This document shows, piece by piece, positions 51,106 to 59,740 of a DNA stretch of 64,000 bases; within the stretch, counting starts at the first letter, position 1, and the number at the start of each line of letters is the position of its first letter. Location of the stretch: positions 150,763-214,762 of the forward strand of contig NZ_JAFCNB010000012.1 of assembly GCF_017896165.1 (NCBI RefSeq), in the 5' to 3' direction. The position numbers and the translations under genes are program-made. The notes beneath the pieces are model-generated. The model was given only the letters and a program-made list of their open reading frames with translations. It was not told where the DNA came from and did no database searches. This stretch comes from Microbispora oryzae. GTDB taxonomy: Bacteria > Actinomycetota > Actinomycetes > Streptosporangiales > Streptosporangiaceae.

Positions 51106-51716
51106 GCGACCACCCGGGGGGCGAGCACTCCGGGCTGCTCGAAGAACACGTGGACCAGCTCCCAGAGGATGTGGTACGTCGTGACGTGCACCTCTTTGAT
51201 CACCCGTGGATCGTCGGACCGGGCGATCACGACGTGGTCGACGGCCGGGCTGCGCCCGATGTCACCGCCGTCGCCGCCCGTCAGGGCGAGCGTCAGCAGT
51301 CCCATCCACCTGGCGGTCTCCAGGGCGCGCAGCACGTTGCCGCAGTGTCCGTACGGCGAGACGCCGAGCGCCATGTCCTCCGCCACGGCGAGGGTCCTGA
51401 TCTGGTGCGCGAAGACGTCGTCGACGCCGCCGCCCGCGGCGACGCCCGTGATTGTGGCCACGTCGCCGGTGAGTGAGAAGGACGGCAGCGCCCGCTTGCC
51501 GACGATGACCGGGTGGACGAACTCCACCGCGATGTGCTGGGCGTCGGTCGCGGCCTCACCGTTGCCGAAGACGATGAGGCGACCGCCGTCGTGGAAGCGC
51601 CTCGCCATCGCGTGGCACGCCCGCGCCACCGCGTCCGCCTCCAGGGCCAGATCGCGTGCCGGGCGCGTACGGCGGGCGAAGATCTCCGCGACGGATGCCA
51701 GGACGGACTGGTCCAC
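51102..51716 (-). CDS. SIS-domain protein 2 (GmhA-like, degenerate sugar loop)
   Basis: A 204-residue SIS protein. The first loop and the GmhA-type glutamate are kept (VFGNGEAATDAQHIAVEFVHP). The second phosphosugar loop, STSGNS in GmhA, is replaced by GVSPYGHCGNVL. The C-terminal helix VIKEVHVTTYHILWELVH keeps the histidine. It is the first gene of the hydrogenase operon, with a GTG start, and is coupled to the HypC-like gene by GTGA. Losing the loop that SIS protein 1 keeps suggests the two may assemble together. Confidence 0.85.
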   Translation of the reverse strand: MDQSVLASVAEIFARRTRPARDLALEADAVARACHAMARRFHDGGRLIVFGNGEAATDAQHIAVEFVHPVIVGKRALPSFSLTGDVATITGVAAGGGVDDVFAHQIRTLAVAEDMALGVSPYGHCGNVLRALETARWMGLLTLALTGGDGGDIGRSPAVDHVVIARSDDPRVIKEVHVTTYHILWELVHVFFEQPGVLAPRVVA

Positions 51717-51752
51717 GACGGACCACTTCCCCAGGTCGCGAGTGTCTTTCCG

Positions 51753-51783
51753 CTCCGGGCGGGGGAGATCCCCCGGCCCGGAG
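51753..51783 (-). terminator. Strong hairpin ahead of the hydrogenase operon
   Basis: CTCCGGGC (51753-51760) pairs with GCCCGGAG (51776-51783), and GGGGG (51761-51765) pairs with CCCCC (51770-51774), with one bulged G and a 4-base loop. It is either the terminator of the upstream GlsB-like gene or an attenuator in the hydrogenase leader. Confidence 0.55.
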
Positions 51784-51843
51784 AGCCCCTCGAAATCGAC
51801 CGTACGCCCGGCCCGGCTGGCCGGGACAAAAGCGATGTCGGTG

Positions 51844-51876
51844 ATTATGTAAAGATCTACCGGGTTCGCCGGTCAA
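51844..51876 (-). promoter_or_regulatory. Candidate promoter of the hydrogenase operon
   Basis: On the minus strand TTGACC (from 51876) is followed 19-21 bases later by TACATAAT (51851-51844), an AT-rich patch that stands out in the GC-rich gap. If used, the leader would be about 125 nt and contain the strong hairpin. Confidence 0.4.
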
Positions 51877-52145
51877 CCGACGCTGCGGCGCTTGTACAGG
51901 CCGGCGACGACGAAGACGCCGAGCGCGGCGAGGGCGACCTGGATGAGCAGTTCGATCCAGTCGACTCCCGGTGTGGTGGCCACCCCCGCTCCGCGGGCGA
52001 TGGCGGAACCGATGAGGGCGGCCACGATTCCGATCACGATGGTCAGCCAGATCGGGATGGGCTGGCGGCCGGGCACGATCAGTCGGCCGAGCGCGCCGAT
52101 GATGGCGCCGATGATGATCGCGGAGATGATGCCCGAGACGGTCAT
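51873..52145 (-). CDS. GlsB/YeaQ/YmgE family stress membrane protein
   Basis: A 90-residue membrane protein with three hydrophobic segments. The typical start is SGIISAIIIGAIIGALGRLIVPGRQPIPIWLTIVIGIVAALIGS, with the G-x-x-A-R-x-L-x-P-G-x-Q pattern of the transglycosylase-associated (YeaQ/YmgE) family. These proteins are stress-induced and their function is undetermined. GAGGAGGGTGAAGC lies before the start at 52145. Confidence 0.88.
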   Translation of the reverse strand: MTVSGIISAIIIGAIIGALGRLIVPGRQPIPIWLTIVIGIVAALIGSAIARGAGVATTPGVDWIELLIQVALAALGVFVVAGLYKRRSVG

Positions 52146-52280
52146 GCTTCACCCTCCTCGTTTGTCGGGTGCCAGGCTTGTGCCCCTGGGAAAACCGTCA
52201 ACACCGTCGCTGACCTGCGGCTGACCTTCTCTTTGCGGGTTCGGGAGGTCGGCCGGACGGATGCCGGCCGGGTCCCGGGA

Positions 52281-53186
52281 TCAGTCGCCGAGGTTGATGT
52301 AGTCCGGCAGGGCGGCAGGCGTGGGGAAGTTGATCTCCGAGATGTCCGCCACCAGGTAGGCGGGCGGCGGCGTGACGCGGAACTTCCTTCCCCAGTGGGT
52401 GTACCGGGTGGTGCCCGTCATGATCATCTCGTCCTCGGTCTTGCCGACCTTGAGCGTCGCGCGCGTCGCCGTCGTCACCTTCCGTACCAGACGGTCGGCC
52501 CCCATCCAGATCCGCCAGTAGACGCGTGTCGCGCGCTCCCGCGCGGACATGTACTTGAGCTGTGGCTTCAGGGTGGGGACGGCCGAGTAGAGCCGCTGGA
52601 GCGTGATGGTGCCGCGGTAGAGCGTCGTCGGGGTGCCGTCCACGGTGCCCCCGCGTCCGGTCGCGTTCGTGGCGGCGAGGGTGGCGGCCAGCATCGCCGG
52701 GTCGAGGGCCTGGACGACCTGCAGGCTCGACCAGAGCGGAGCGGCCGGGTCGGCCTTCGGTGACCGCAGCCAGGTCTTGCCCTGCGGCAGCACGTCGGAG
52801 AACAGGCCGCCCTGCGTGTAGGCGACGCCCTTCACGATGACGGTCCGGGTGGGCGCCGTCTGGTCGCCCAGGAGGCCGGCGATCTCGTCCGGCGCCCCGC
52901 TCAGCGTCACGGACGCGGTGAAGTCGGACGCCGCGACGCCCGAGCGGCCGAACTCGACGTCGCCCTCGTCGTGCGTCGAGATCGTGTTCCGCTGCCCCCG
53001 CGAGCCGAGCACGGTGGTGGTGGCGACGTGCACGCCGCGGCCGGGCACGTACTGAGCACGCAGCGCCGCGGCCGGATCCGTGGCGCCGGCCGCCGGCCGC
53101 GTCCGCGCGTGGGCGGGTGCGACCAGTCCCGGCGCGGCGAGCACGGCCGACGCGGCGCAGATCAGGGCGGCGATCGTTCGCCTCAT
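52281..53186 (-). CDS. Secreted LolA/LppX-like hypothetical protein
   Basis: A 301-residue exported protein with a Sec signal peptide (MRRTIAALICAASAVLAAPG, cleavage likely after AHA). ATG 53186 follows GGGAGGAACGCC; the longer upstream frame has no ribosome-binding site. The body alternates beta strands and helices (VIVKGVAYTQGGLFSDVLPQ, YRGTITLQRLYSAVP, RIWMGADRLVRKVTT, MIMTGTTRYTHWGRKFRVTPP). This is reminiscent of mycobacterial LppX/LprG and LolA-like carriers, but I cannot prove the family. No lipobox is present, so it would be freely secreted or loosely wall-associated. Confidence 0.65.
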   Translation of the reverse strand: MRRTIAALICAASAVLAAPGLVAPAHARTRPAAGATDPAAALRAQYVPGRGVHVATTTVLGSRGQRNTISTHDEGDVEFGRSGVAASDFTASVTLSGAPDEIAGLLGDQTAPTRTVIVKGVAYTQGGLFSDVLPQGKTWLRSPKADPAAPLWSSLQVVQALDPAMLAATLAATNATGRGGTVDGTPTTLYRGTITLQRLYSAVPTLKPQLKYMSARERATRVYWRIWMGADRLVRKVTTATRATLKVGKTEDEMIMTGTTRYTHWGRKFRVTPPPAYLVADISEINFPTPAALPDYINLGD

Positions 53187-53476
53187 GGGCGTTCCTCCCG
53201 TCGTGGGCCGCGTCCCTCGCGGCGCCCACGCATCCTCCCCGGCAATGATCACGATGCAGTCACGGACGCGGCCGTCCGAAGCCGTGCCGTGCGGAGGGGT
53301 TGTTTTGGCGCGCCGTTATGTGCTTAGATGACGAGCCAAATATATTGGGGCGATAGCCCTGTGGGCTTGCGTGAACGCCAGCAATAGCGTCAGAAATGCG
53401 CCAGAAATGGCGCCAGAAATGGCGCCGGAAATGGCGCCAGAGACAACGCCAGAAACGCGGAGCGGCAGCACCAGTG

Positions 53477-56332
53477 GGACGGGACAGACGGGGGCGGCGC
53501 CCGCTGATCGTGCGGCGGGCCATGAGCGAGCCCTCCCTGCTGCTCGCGGCGTTCGGCTCCATCCTGCTGGCCACGACGACGCTCTCCGCCCTCGCGCTCT
53601 ACACGGCGCTGGTCACCGATGCCGGAGTGCGGCGGGCGATGGACCTCGCACCGCTGTCCGTGCGGGCGACGACCGTCACCTCGACCGTGGGGGCGGACGA
53701 CTTCCCGGGCGTCGACCGGACGGTCCGCACCCGTGTCGCCCAGGGCTACGGCACGATCCCCGTCCAGGTGACCGTGGGCATCCAGTCGGACTCGTACGCC
53801 CTGTCCGGCCAGAAGTCCGGCCAGAAGACCGGCCAGAAGTCCGGCCAGAAGTCCGGTCAGAAGACCGGCCAGGGGAACGGCCGGAAGACCGGTCAGGGGA
53901 AGCCATCCGACCCGGACCTGACCAGATTCGCCACCTACGAGGGGCTGGACGGCCGGGCCGAACTCGTGAGCGGCGGCTGGCCCGCCCCCGCCCCCGCATC
54001 CGGAGCCGGAACAGGCGGTGGGACGGAGCCGGCGGTCCCTGTGGCGGTGTCCGAGCCGGCCGCCCGGGCCATGAGACTCTCCGCCGGAGACGAGCTGACG
54101 ATCGTCGGACGGCTTGACGGGCGCAGGATCACGGTCAGGGTGAGCGGCGTGTTCCGGCTCCGCGACCCGTACGACGGCCGCTGGGCCGGGGACGAACTGC
54201 TCCGCACGGGCGTCCAGGGGGGCGACTTCACGACGTACGGCCCGCTGGTGGTGCCCGCCGAGACCTTCCTCGGACGCTTCGCGACCGGCGTGACGGCCAC
54301 CTGGCTGGCCGAGCCCGACCTGCGGCGGCTGCCACCGGAGCGGCTCCGCTCCAGCGCGGCGTCGATCGCCGGGATCGGCGCCGCGCTCAGGGCCGACTGC
54401 GGGCAGTGCGCCGCGGTCAGCCCGCTGCCCGACATGCTCGGCCAGCTCGACCGGGCGGCCGTGGTCGCCCGGTCCACGATGCTGGTCCCGGCGCTTCAAC
54501 TGATCGTGCTGGCCGCCTACGCCCTGGCGCTGACCGCCCGGCTGCTGGCCGAGCACCGCAGGCCGGAACTGGCCCTGCTGCGCTCCCGTGGCGGCGGCCC
54601 GGGGCGTCTCGCGGCGCTCGCGGCCGGGGAGGCCCTGCTCGTCGCGCTGCCCTGCGCGGTCGCGGCGCCGTTCCTCGCGCCCCTGCTGCTGCGCGCGGTG
54701 GGCGCGTTTCCGTGGATCGGCGCCTCCGGCGTGCGGATCCCGGCGACGCCCGGGGCGTCCGCGTTCGCCGTCGCCGCCGCGGTCGCGCCGGTGTGCGCTG
54801 CGCTGCTGGCCGCGCCCGCCGTGCTGGGTGGCCGCCGTACGTATGTGGAGGAGCAGGCCGCGCGGGGCCGGGGCGAGCGGCGCGGGCTGATCCAGCGGAC
54901 CGGCGCCGACCTGGTCCTGATCGTGATCGCGGTGCCGGCCGTCTGGCAGCTCCGCGACCAGGGCGGTGCGCTGTCCGCCCGGGTGGGCGGCGACCTCGGC
55001 GTCGACCCGCTGACGGTGGCCGGCCCGGCGCTGGCCCTCCTGTGCGGAGGACTGCTCTGCCTGCGGCTGGTCCCCCTGGCGTCGCGGCTGGTGGAACGGC
55101 TCACCGCGCGGCGGGCCGGGCTCGCCGCCGCGCTCGCCGCGCGGCAGGTGAGCAGACGACCGGGCCGCCACGCCGGTCCCGCGCTCCTGCTGACCATGGC
55201 CGTGGCGATCGGCGTTCTGTCACTCACGACGGCGGCCACCTGGCGTGGATCCCAGGAGGACCAGGCGCGGCACCTCGCGGGCGCGGACCTGCGGGTGGCC
55301 GTCCCGCCGGGGACCTCGGGGACCGGCGGAGCCTCAGAATCCTCAGAATCCTCGGGATCCTCGGGATCCTCGGGATCCTCGGGATCCTCGGGAGGCGGTC
55401 GCGGCTTCGCCGGGCTCCCCGGGGTGACCGCCGCGGCCGCCGTCCACCGCGGTGACGCCTTCGTGGGCAGCACGCAGGCGACGCTGCTGGCCGTGGACGC
55501 GTCGCGGCTGAGCCGGGTGATGGCGCTGCGTCCCGACCTTTCTGACGTGCCCCTCGGCGTGATAGCCACGCGGCTGGCCGCCGCCGGCGGTCCGCTGCCC
55601 GTGGCCGTCACTCCGGACCTGGCGGAGACGACCCGGGTGACCCTCGGCTCCGCCGCCCTCCCCGTGCGTGTGGTCGCGGTGGTCGCGGCCGTGCCGGGCA
55701 CGCCCGCGGGCGGCTCCGCGCTGCTCGCCGACCTGTCCGCGCTGCGCGCGAGCGGCCGCCCGGCCGACGTCACCGAATGGTGGCTCGCCGTCGCCGGTCA
55801 CGACACGGCCCCGGCGGCCGCCGTACTCGCCCGCGATCCCGGTCTGGCGGTGACCGACCTCGGCGCGCTCACCCGGCGGCTGCGGGACGACCCGCTCGCG
55901 GCCGGGCTGCAGGGCGCGCTGCTGCTGGGATTCGCGGCGGCCCTCGTCTTCGCCGTGCTGGGATTCCTGGTCAACGCCGCGGTCTCGGCCCGGGAGCGCA
56001 GGGCGGAGTTCGGCGTGCTGGGCGCGCTCGGTGTGACGTTCCGGCAGATGCTCGGCCTCATGGTCGTGGAGCAGTCGTTCGTGATCGGCATCTCGCTCGC
56101 GGGAGGCGTCCTGGTGGCCGCCGCCCTCTTCTCCACCGTCGTCCCCGCGATCGTGGTGACCGGGCAGGCCGCCGTGGTCACCCCGCCGGTGCTGCTCCAC
56201 GTCCCGTGGGCCGCGGTGGCGGCGCTGATCGCCACTCTGCTCGCCGTGCTGACCGTGATCGTGACGGCGCTGACCCGGGCGCTGCACCGCCGCGGCCCGG
56301 CCGGCGCCCTGCGTCTCGGGGAGGACCGGTGA
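53477..56332 (+). CDS. FtsX-family ABC transporter permease with repeat-bearing extracellular domain
   Basis: A permease of about 951 residues with two FtsX modules. The N-terminal helix (LLLAAFGSILLATTTLSALALYTA) is followed by an extracellular domain and helices around PALQLIVLAAYALALTARLLA. A second extracellular domain and the C-terminal helices (AAVSARERRAEFGVLGALGVTFRQMLGL) complete it. Two low-complexity inserts from tandem DNA repeats lie in the extracellular parts: SGQK/TGQK units (53808-53900) and SSGSSGSSG (55335-55395). GTG 53477 is the chosen start, with GGAG 11 bases upstream. The frame is open from 53396, and ATG 53522 is another option. Confidence 0.82.
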   Translation, partial: GRDRRGRRPLIVRRAMSEPSLLLAAFGSILLATTTLSALALYTALVTDAGVRRAMDLAPLSVRATTVTSTVGADDFPGVDRTVRTRVAQGYGTIPVQVTVGIQSDSYALSGQKSGQKTGQKSGQKSGQKTGQGNGRKTGQGKPSDPDLTRFATYEGLDGRAELVSGGWPAPAPASGAGTGGGTEPAVPVAVSEPAARAMRLSAGDELTIVGRLDGRRITVRVSGVFRLRDPYDGRWAGDELLRTGVQGGDFTTYGPLVVPAETFLGRFATGVTATWLAEPDLRRLPPERLRSSAASIAGIGAALRADCGQCAAVSPLPDMLGQLDRAAVVARSTMLVPALQLIVLAAYALALTARLLAEHRRPELALLRSRGGGPGRLAALAAGEALLVALPCAVAAPFLAPLLLRAVGAFPWIGASGVRIPATPGASAFAVAAAVAPVCAALLAAPAVLGGRRTYVEEQAARGRGERRGLIQRTGADLVLIVIAVPAVWQLRDQGGALSARVGGDLGVDPLTVAGPALALLCGGLLCLRLVPLASRLVERLTARRAGLAAALAARQVSRRPGRHAGPALLLTMAVAIGVLSLTTAATWRGSQEDQARHLAGADLRVAVPPGTSGTGGASESSESSGSSGSSGSSGSSGGGRGFAGLPGVTAAAAVHRGDAFVGSTQATLLAVDASRLSRVMALRPDLSDVPLGVIATRLAAAGGPLPVAVTPDLAETTRVTLGSAALPVRVVAVVAAVPGTPAGGSALLADLSALRASGRPADVTEWWLAVAGHDTAPAAAVLARDPGLAVTDLGALTRRLRDDPLAAGLQGALLLGFAAALVFAVLGFLVNAAVSARERRAEFGVLGALGVTFRQMLGLMVVEQSFVIGISLAGGVLVAAALFSTVVPAIVVTGQAAVVTPPVLLHVPWAAVAALIATLLAVLTVIVTALTRALHRRGPAGALRLGEDR

Positions 56333-58815
56333 TCCGGCTGTCGGCGGTCCACCGCGGGACGGCGGCGCTGCTCGCCGCGCTCATGCTGGGCGCCACACTG
56401 CTCGTCTCCGGCCTGCCCCGGATGATCGAGTCGTCCCTCGACGCCGCCGCGGCCGAGACGGTCCGTACGGCTCCGCCGGTCGCGACCTCGATGCTCCTCA
56501 CCTACACCAGCAGCCCGTTCGATCCCTTACGAGCGCACGGCGTGTCCCAGGCGGGCGCGCGCGACGCCGCCCTGCGGGCCCTGGTGCCCCCGGGCCTGCG
56601 GCAGATCGTGGCGGACACCGGGACCTACGGCTTCGCCACCCCGGCGACGGGCGTCCGCCGCCACACGTACCTCACCCTGCAGTGGCTCTCCGGGATCGAG
56701 GGGCGCGTCCGATTCGTGCGCGGCGCTCCGCCCGGCCCGGCCTCCGGCGGCCGGATGGACGTGGCCCTGGCCGCGGCGCCCGCCAAGGAGCTCTCACTCG
56801 ACGTCGGCGACGTGCTGCACGCCGGTTCGATCACGGCACGCGTCAGCGGTCTGTTCGAGCCGGTGCGCCCGGCCGACCGGTTCTGGGCGTCGCAGTCGGG
56901 CCTCACCCGTGTCGTGCACCGCCTCCCCCCGCTCGCGGACGAGGAGGACCTCTACGTCACCGGCCTCACGGACGGCGACGGGCTGGCCGCAGCCGCCGAC
57001 ACGCCGCTCGTCTATTCGTGGATCGTCGATGTGGACGCCGCCAAGGTCACCGCGGGCGACGCGGCGCCGGCGCTGGCCGGGCTGGACGTCTACGGCAGGC
57101 GGCTGGGCGGGCAGGATTTCGACGTCGCCCTGTCGACCGGTCTCGACCGGGTGCTGACGGAGTATCTGAACAAGCTCGGGGCCACCCGGGCCCTGATGGG
57201 GGTGGCCCTGAGCGCCCTCGTCCTGGTCTGCCTCGGCGCCCTGGCGCTCGGCATCCTGCTGCTCGCCCAGCACATGGGCCCGGCCCTGCGCCTGATGCGG
57301 GCCAGGGGCGCCTCACTGCCGTACATCGCGGCCGTGGGCGGGGGAGCGGTCGCGCTGGCGACGGTCCCCGCGGCGATCATCGGTGCGGCCCTGGCCACCC
57401 TCGTGCCCGGACCCGCGACACTCGTCACCGTGCTCGGACCCGTGGCGCTCGCCCTGGCGGCGGCGGCGACGGGCTGCGCGGCGGCGGTCCGCGCCCAGAG
57501 CGGGCCGCTCCAGGAGGCCCGCGACGACCTGGTGTCGGCGTCGCCGTCCGGCCGCCGCCTGGTGCTGGAGGGCTTCGTACTCGTTCTCGGCGTGGGCGGG
57601 ACGATCCTGCTCCGGACGCGCGGCCTCGCGGGCGGCGACCTCACCCTGGTCGCCGTGCCTGCGCTGCTCGCCGTCGCGCTCGCCCTCGTCGTCCTGCGCC
57701 TCTACGTTTTGCCGCTCCGCCTGGCCGTACGGCTGGCGTCCCGCCGCCGCGGGCCCCTGCCGTACCTCGGGCTGATCATGGGGGCGCGCGCCGGGGCGGG
57801 CGCGGTCCTGCCCGCGCTGACCCTCCTGCCCGCGCTGGCCGTCGGCACGTACGCCGGCGTCACCCAGGACGCGATCGGCGTCGCCCAGCGCGTCACCGCG
57901 TGGCAGCAGGTCGGCGCCCCGGTCCGGCTGGAATGGGATCGGGAGGTCACGGCCGCCGAGGTGGAACGGGTCCGCCGCCTCCCGGGGGTCCGGGACGTCG
58001 TTCCCGCCGCGGTGGGCCGGGCGACGGCCCAGGTGGGCTTCGGCGGCCGGGCCGCCACGGTCTTCGCGGTCGACCTCGACGCCTACCGGCGGCTGGTCGC
58101 GGGAGACCCGGTGACCCTTCCGGCGTCGCCGGGGGCCGGGGGAGCGCTCGTCTCGCGCGACCTGTCCGCCATGCGCAGCTTCGAGATCGACTGGCCGGAA
58201 CCGGCGACGGTGACGCCGAAGGGCGTCGTGACCGGGATGCCCGCCGTCGATCCGGCGGACGGCGCGCTGATCGTCGTGCCCGGCGCGCCGAAGCACCCCA
58301 ACACCCTGCTCGTGGACGGGGACGAGGCGGCGGTGCGGGGGATCGTGGAGGCGGGCGTCCGCATCACCACGGTCGACCGCGCGCTCGCGGAGCTGGCGCG
58401 CGAACCGCTCATGTCGGCCGTCACCGGCGGCCTGCGGGTCATGGCCGCCGCGCTGGCGGCGTACGCGCTGGCCGCCGTGCTGATCGCGCTGGTCGCCGGG
58501 GCGCCCCGCCGGGCGCGGGTGCTCGCCCTCCTGCGCTCACTCGGTCTCACGCGCCCGCAGGCCGGGGCGACGGCGGTCGTGGAGACGGCGCCGCCGCTGC
58601 TCGTGACGGCCGCGGCGGGACTCCTGCTCGGGCTCGGCCTGCCGTGGCTGCTCGGCCGCGGTGTCGACCCGGCGGCCTACGCGGGGGGCTCGCCGGCGTC
58701 GGATCCGGCCGCCTACACCGGGATGCCGGTCCTCCCGCTCCTCGTGGCGGCGGCCGTCACCGCGATCGCACTCGCCGGCGCCTACCTTGGAGGCAGTCGT
58801 GGACACTCTCGCTGA
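56329..58815 (+). CDS. FtsX-family ABC transporter permease (second subunit)
   Basis: An 828-residue permease with an N-terminal helix (GTAALLAALMLGATLLVSGLP), a large extracellular domain and two sets of FtsX-type helices. GVALSALVLVCLGALALGILLL is one; the last ends LIALVAGAPRRARVLALLRSLGLTRPQAGATAVVET. GTG 56329 overlaps the previous stop as GTGA, so the two permeases should be made in equal amounts and probably form a heterodimer. The end overlaps the first ATPase gene by 17 bases. The cargo is unknown. Confidence 0.85.
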   Translation: MIRLSAVHRGTAALLAALMLGATLLVSGLPRMIESSLDAAAAETVRTAPPVATSMLLTYTSSPFDPLRAHGVSQAGARDAALRALVPPGLRQIVADTGTYGFATPATGVRRHTYLTLQWLSGIEGRVRFVRGAPPGPASGGRMDVALAAAPAKELSLDVGDVLHAGSITARVSGLFEPVRPADRFWASQSGLTRVVHRLPPLADEEDLYVTGLTDGDGLAAAADTPLVYSWIVDVDAAKVTAGDAAPALAGLDVYGRRLGGQDFDVALSTGLDRVLTEYLNKLGATRALMGVALSALVLVCLGALALGILLLAQHMGPALRLMRARGASLPYIAAVGGGAVALATVPAAIIGAALATLVPGPATLVTVLGPVALALAAAATGCAAAVRAQSGPLQEARDDLVSASPSGRRLVLEGFVLVLGVGGTILLRTRGLAGGDLTLVAVPALLAVALALVVLRLYVLPLRLAVRLASRRRGPLPYLGLIMGARAGAGAVLPALTLLPALAVGTYAGVTQDAIGVAQRVTAWQQVGAPVRLEWDREVTAAEVERVRRLPGVRDVVPAAVGRATAQVGFGGRAATVFAVDLDAYRRLVAGDPVTLPASPGAGGALVSRDLSAMRSFEIDWPEPATVTPKGVVTGMPAVDPADGALIVVPGAPKHPNTLLVDGDEAAVRGIVEAGVRITTVDRALAELAREPLMSAVTGGLRVMAAALAAYALAAVLIALVAGAPRRARVLALLRSLGLTRPQAGATAVVETAPPLLVTAAAGLLLGLGLPWLLGRGVDPAAYAGGSPASDPAAYTGMPVLPLLVAAAVTAIALAGAYLGGSRGHSR

Positions 58816-59740
58816 TCTGGAGGCACGGGCCGCCGGCCGGGCGCCCGTGTTCGGCGCGGACGCGCACATCCTGTGCGACAACCTCGTGCGCATCTACAAG
58901 ACCGGAGGGGCCTCCGCCGTCGAGGTGGTCGCGCTCCAGGGGCTCGACCTGCTCATCGGCAGGGGCGAGCTGGTGGCCATCGTGGGCGCCTCCGGGTCGG
59001 GGAAGTCGACGCTGCTCAACGTCCTGTCCGGGCTCGACGTGCCCACGGCCGGGCTGGCCCGGGTGGCCGGCGTCGACCTGCTGTCGATGACTCCGCGCGA
59101 CCGGCTGCGCTTCCGCCGGTCGGTGGTGGGGTTCATCTGGCAGCAGACGGCCCGCAACCTGCTGCCGTACCTGACCTCGTTCGAGAACGTGACGCTGCCC
59201 ATGCGGCTCGCCGGCCGCGGGAGCCGGCGGGAGCGGCGGGCGCGCACCGGCGAGCTGCTCGAGCTCATGGGGGTCGCCGACTGCGCCGAGCGCAGGCCCG
59301 GGGAGATGTCGGGCGGGCAGCAGCAGCGGGTGGCCCTCGCGGTCGCGCTGGCCAACGCGCCCGAGGTGATCCTGGCCGACGAGCCGACCGGCGAGCTCGA
59401 CAGCGAGACCTCGGACGAGGTGTTCGCCGCCCTGCGCCACGCCAACCGCGAGCTGGGCGTCACCACGGTCGTCGTGACGCACGATTCGCTGGTCTCCGAG
59501 CAGGTCGACCGGACGATCGGCATCCGGGACGGCCGCACATCGAGCGAGACGCTCCGCCGGGCCTCCTCGGACGGCGAGGTGGTGGCCGAGGAGTACGCCG
59601 TTCTCGACCGGGCGGGCCGGCTCCAGCTGCCGCGCGAGTTCATGACCGCGCTCAGCATGGAGCAGCGGGTGCGGCTGGAGCTGGAACGCGACCACATCGG
59701 CGTCTGGCCCGCGGACCAGGGAGGCGACGCCGGTGAGTGA
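58799..59740 (+). CDS. ABC transporter ATPase with AbrB-like C-terminal domain
   Basis: A 313-residue ATPase. It has Walker A GASGSGKSTLLN, signature MSGGQQQRVALAVAL, Walker B VILADEPTGELD and the H-loop VVTHDS; WQQTARNLLPYLTSFENV is the Q-loop. After the ATPase core (about residue 255), a 45-residue tail reads EYAVLDRAGRLQLPREF, then LSMEQRVRLELERDHIGVWP. This closely follows the swapped-hairpin AbrB/MazE pattern (V-D-x-x-G-R-[IL]-x-[IL]-P-x-x, then V-x-[IL]-E-x-E). GTG 58799 is 5 bases after GGAGG. The tail may mediate dimerisation or DNA contact. Confidence 0.88.
   Translation: MDTLADLEARAAGRAPVFGADAHILCDNLVRIYKTGGASAVEVVALQGLDLLIGRGELVAIVGASGSGKSTLLNVLSGLDVPTAGLARVAGVDLLSMTPRDRLRFRRSVVGFIWQQTARNLLPYLTSFENVTLPMRLAGRGSRRERRARTGELLELMGVADCAERRPGEMSGGQQQRVALAVALANAPEVILADEPTGELDSETSDEVFAALRHANRELGVTTVVVTHDSLVSEQVDRTIGIRDGRTSSETLRRASSDGEVVAEEYAVLDRAGRLQLPREFMTALSMEQRVRLELERDHIGVWPADQGGDAGE

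Noticed and set aside
53390..53455. AGAAATGGCGCC repeats as binding sites or a CRISPR
   Set aside because: Units are short, degenerate and contiguous at the start of an open frame; slippage explains them better.
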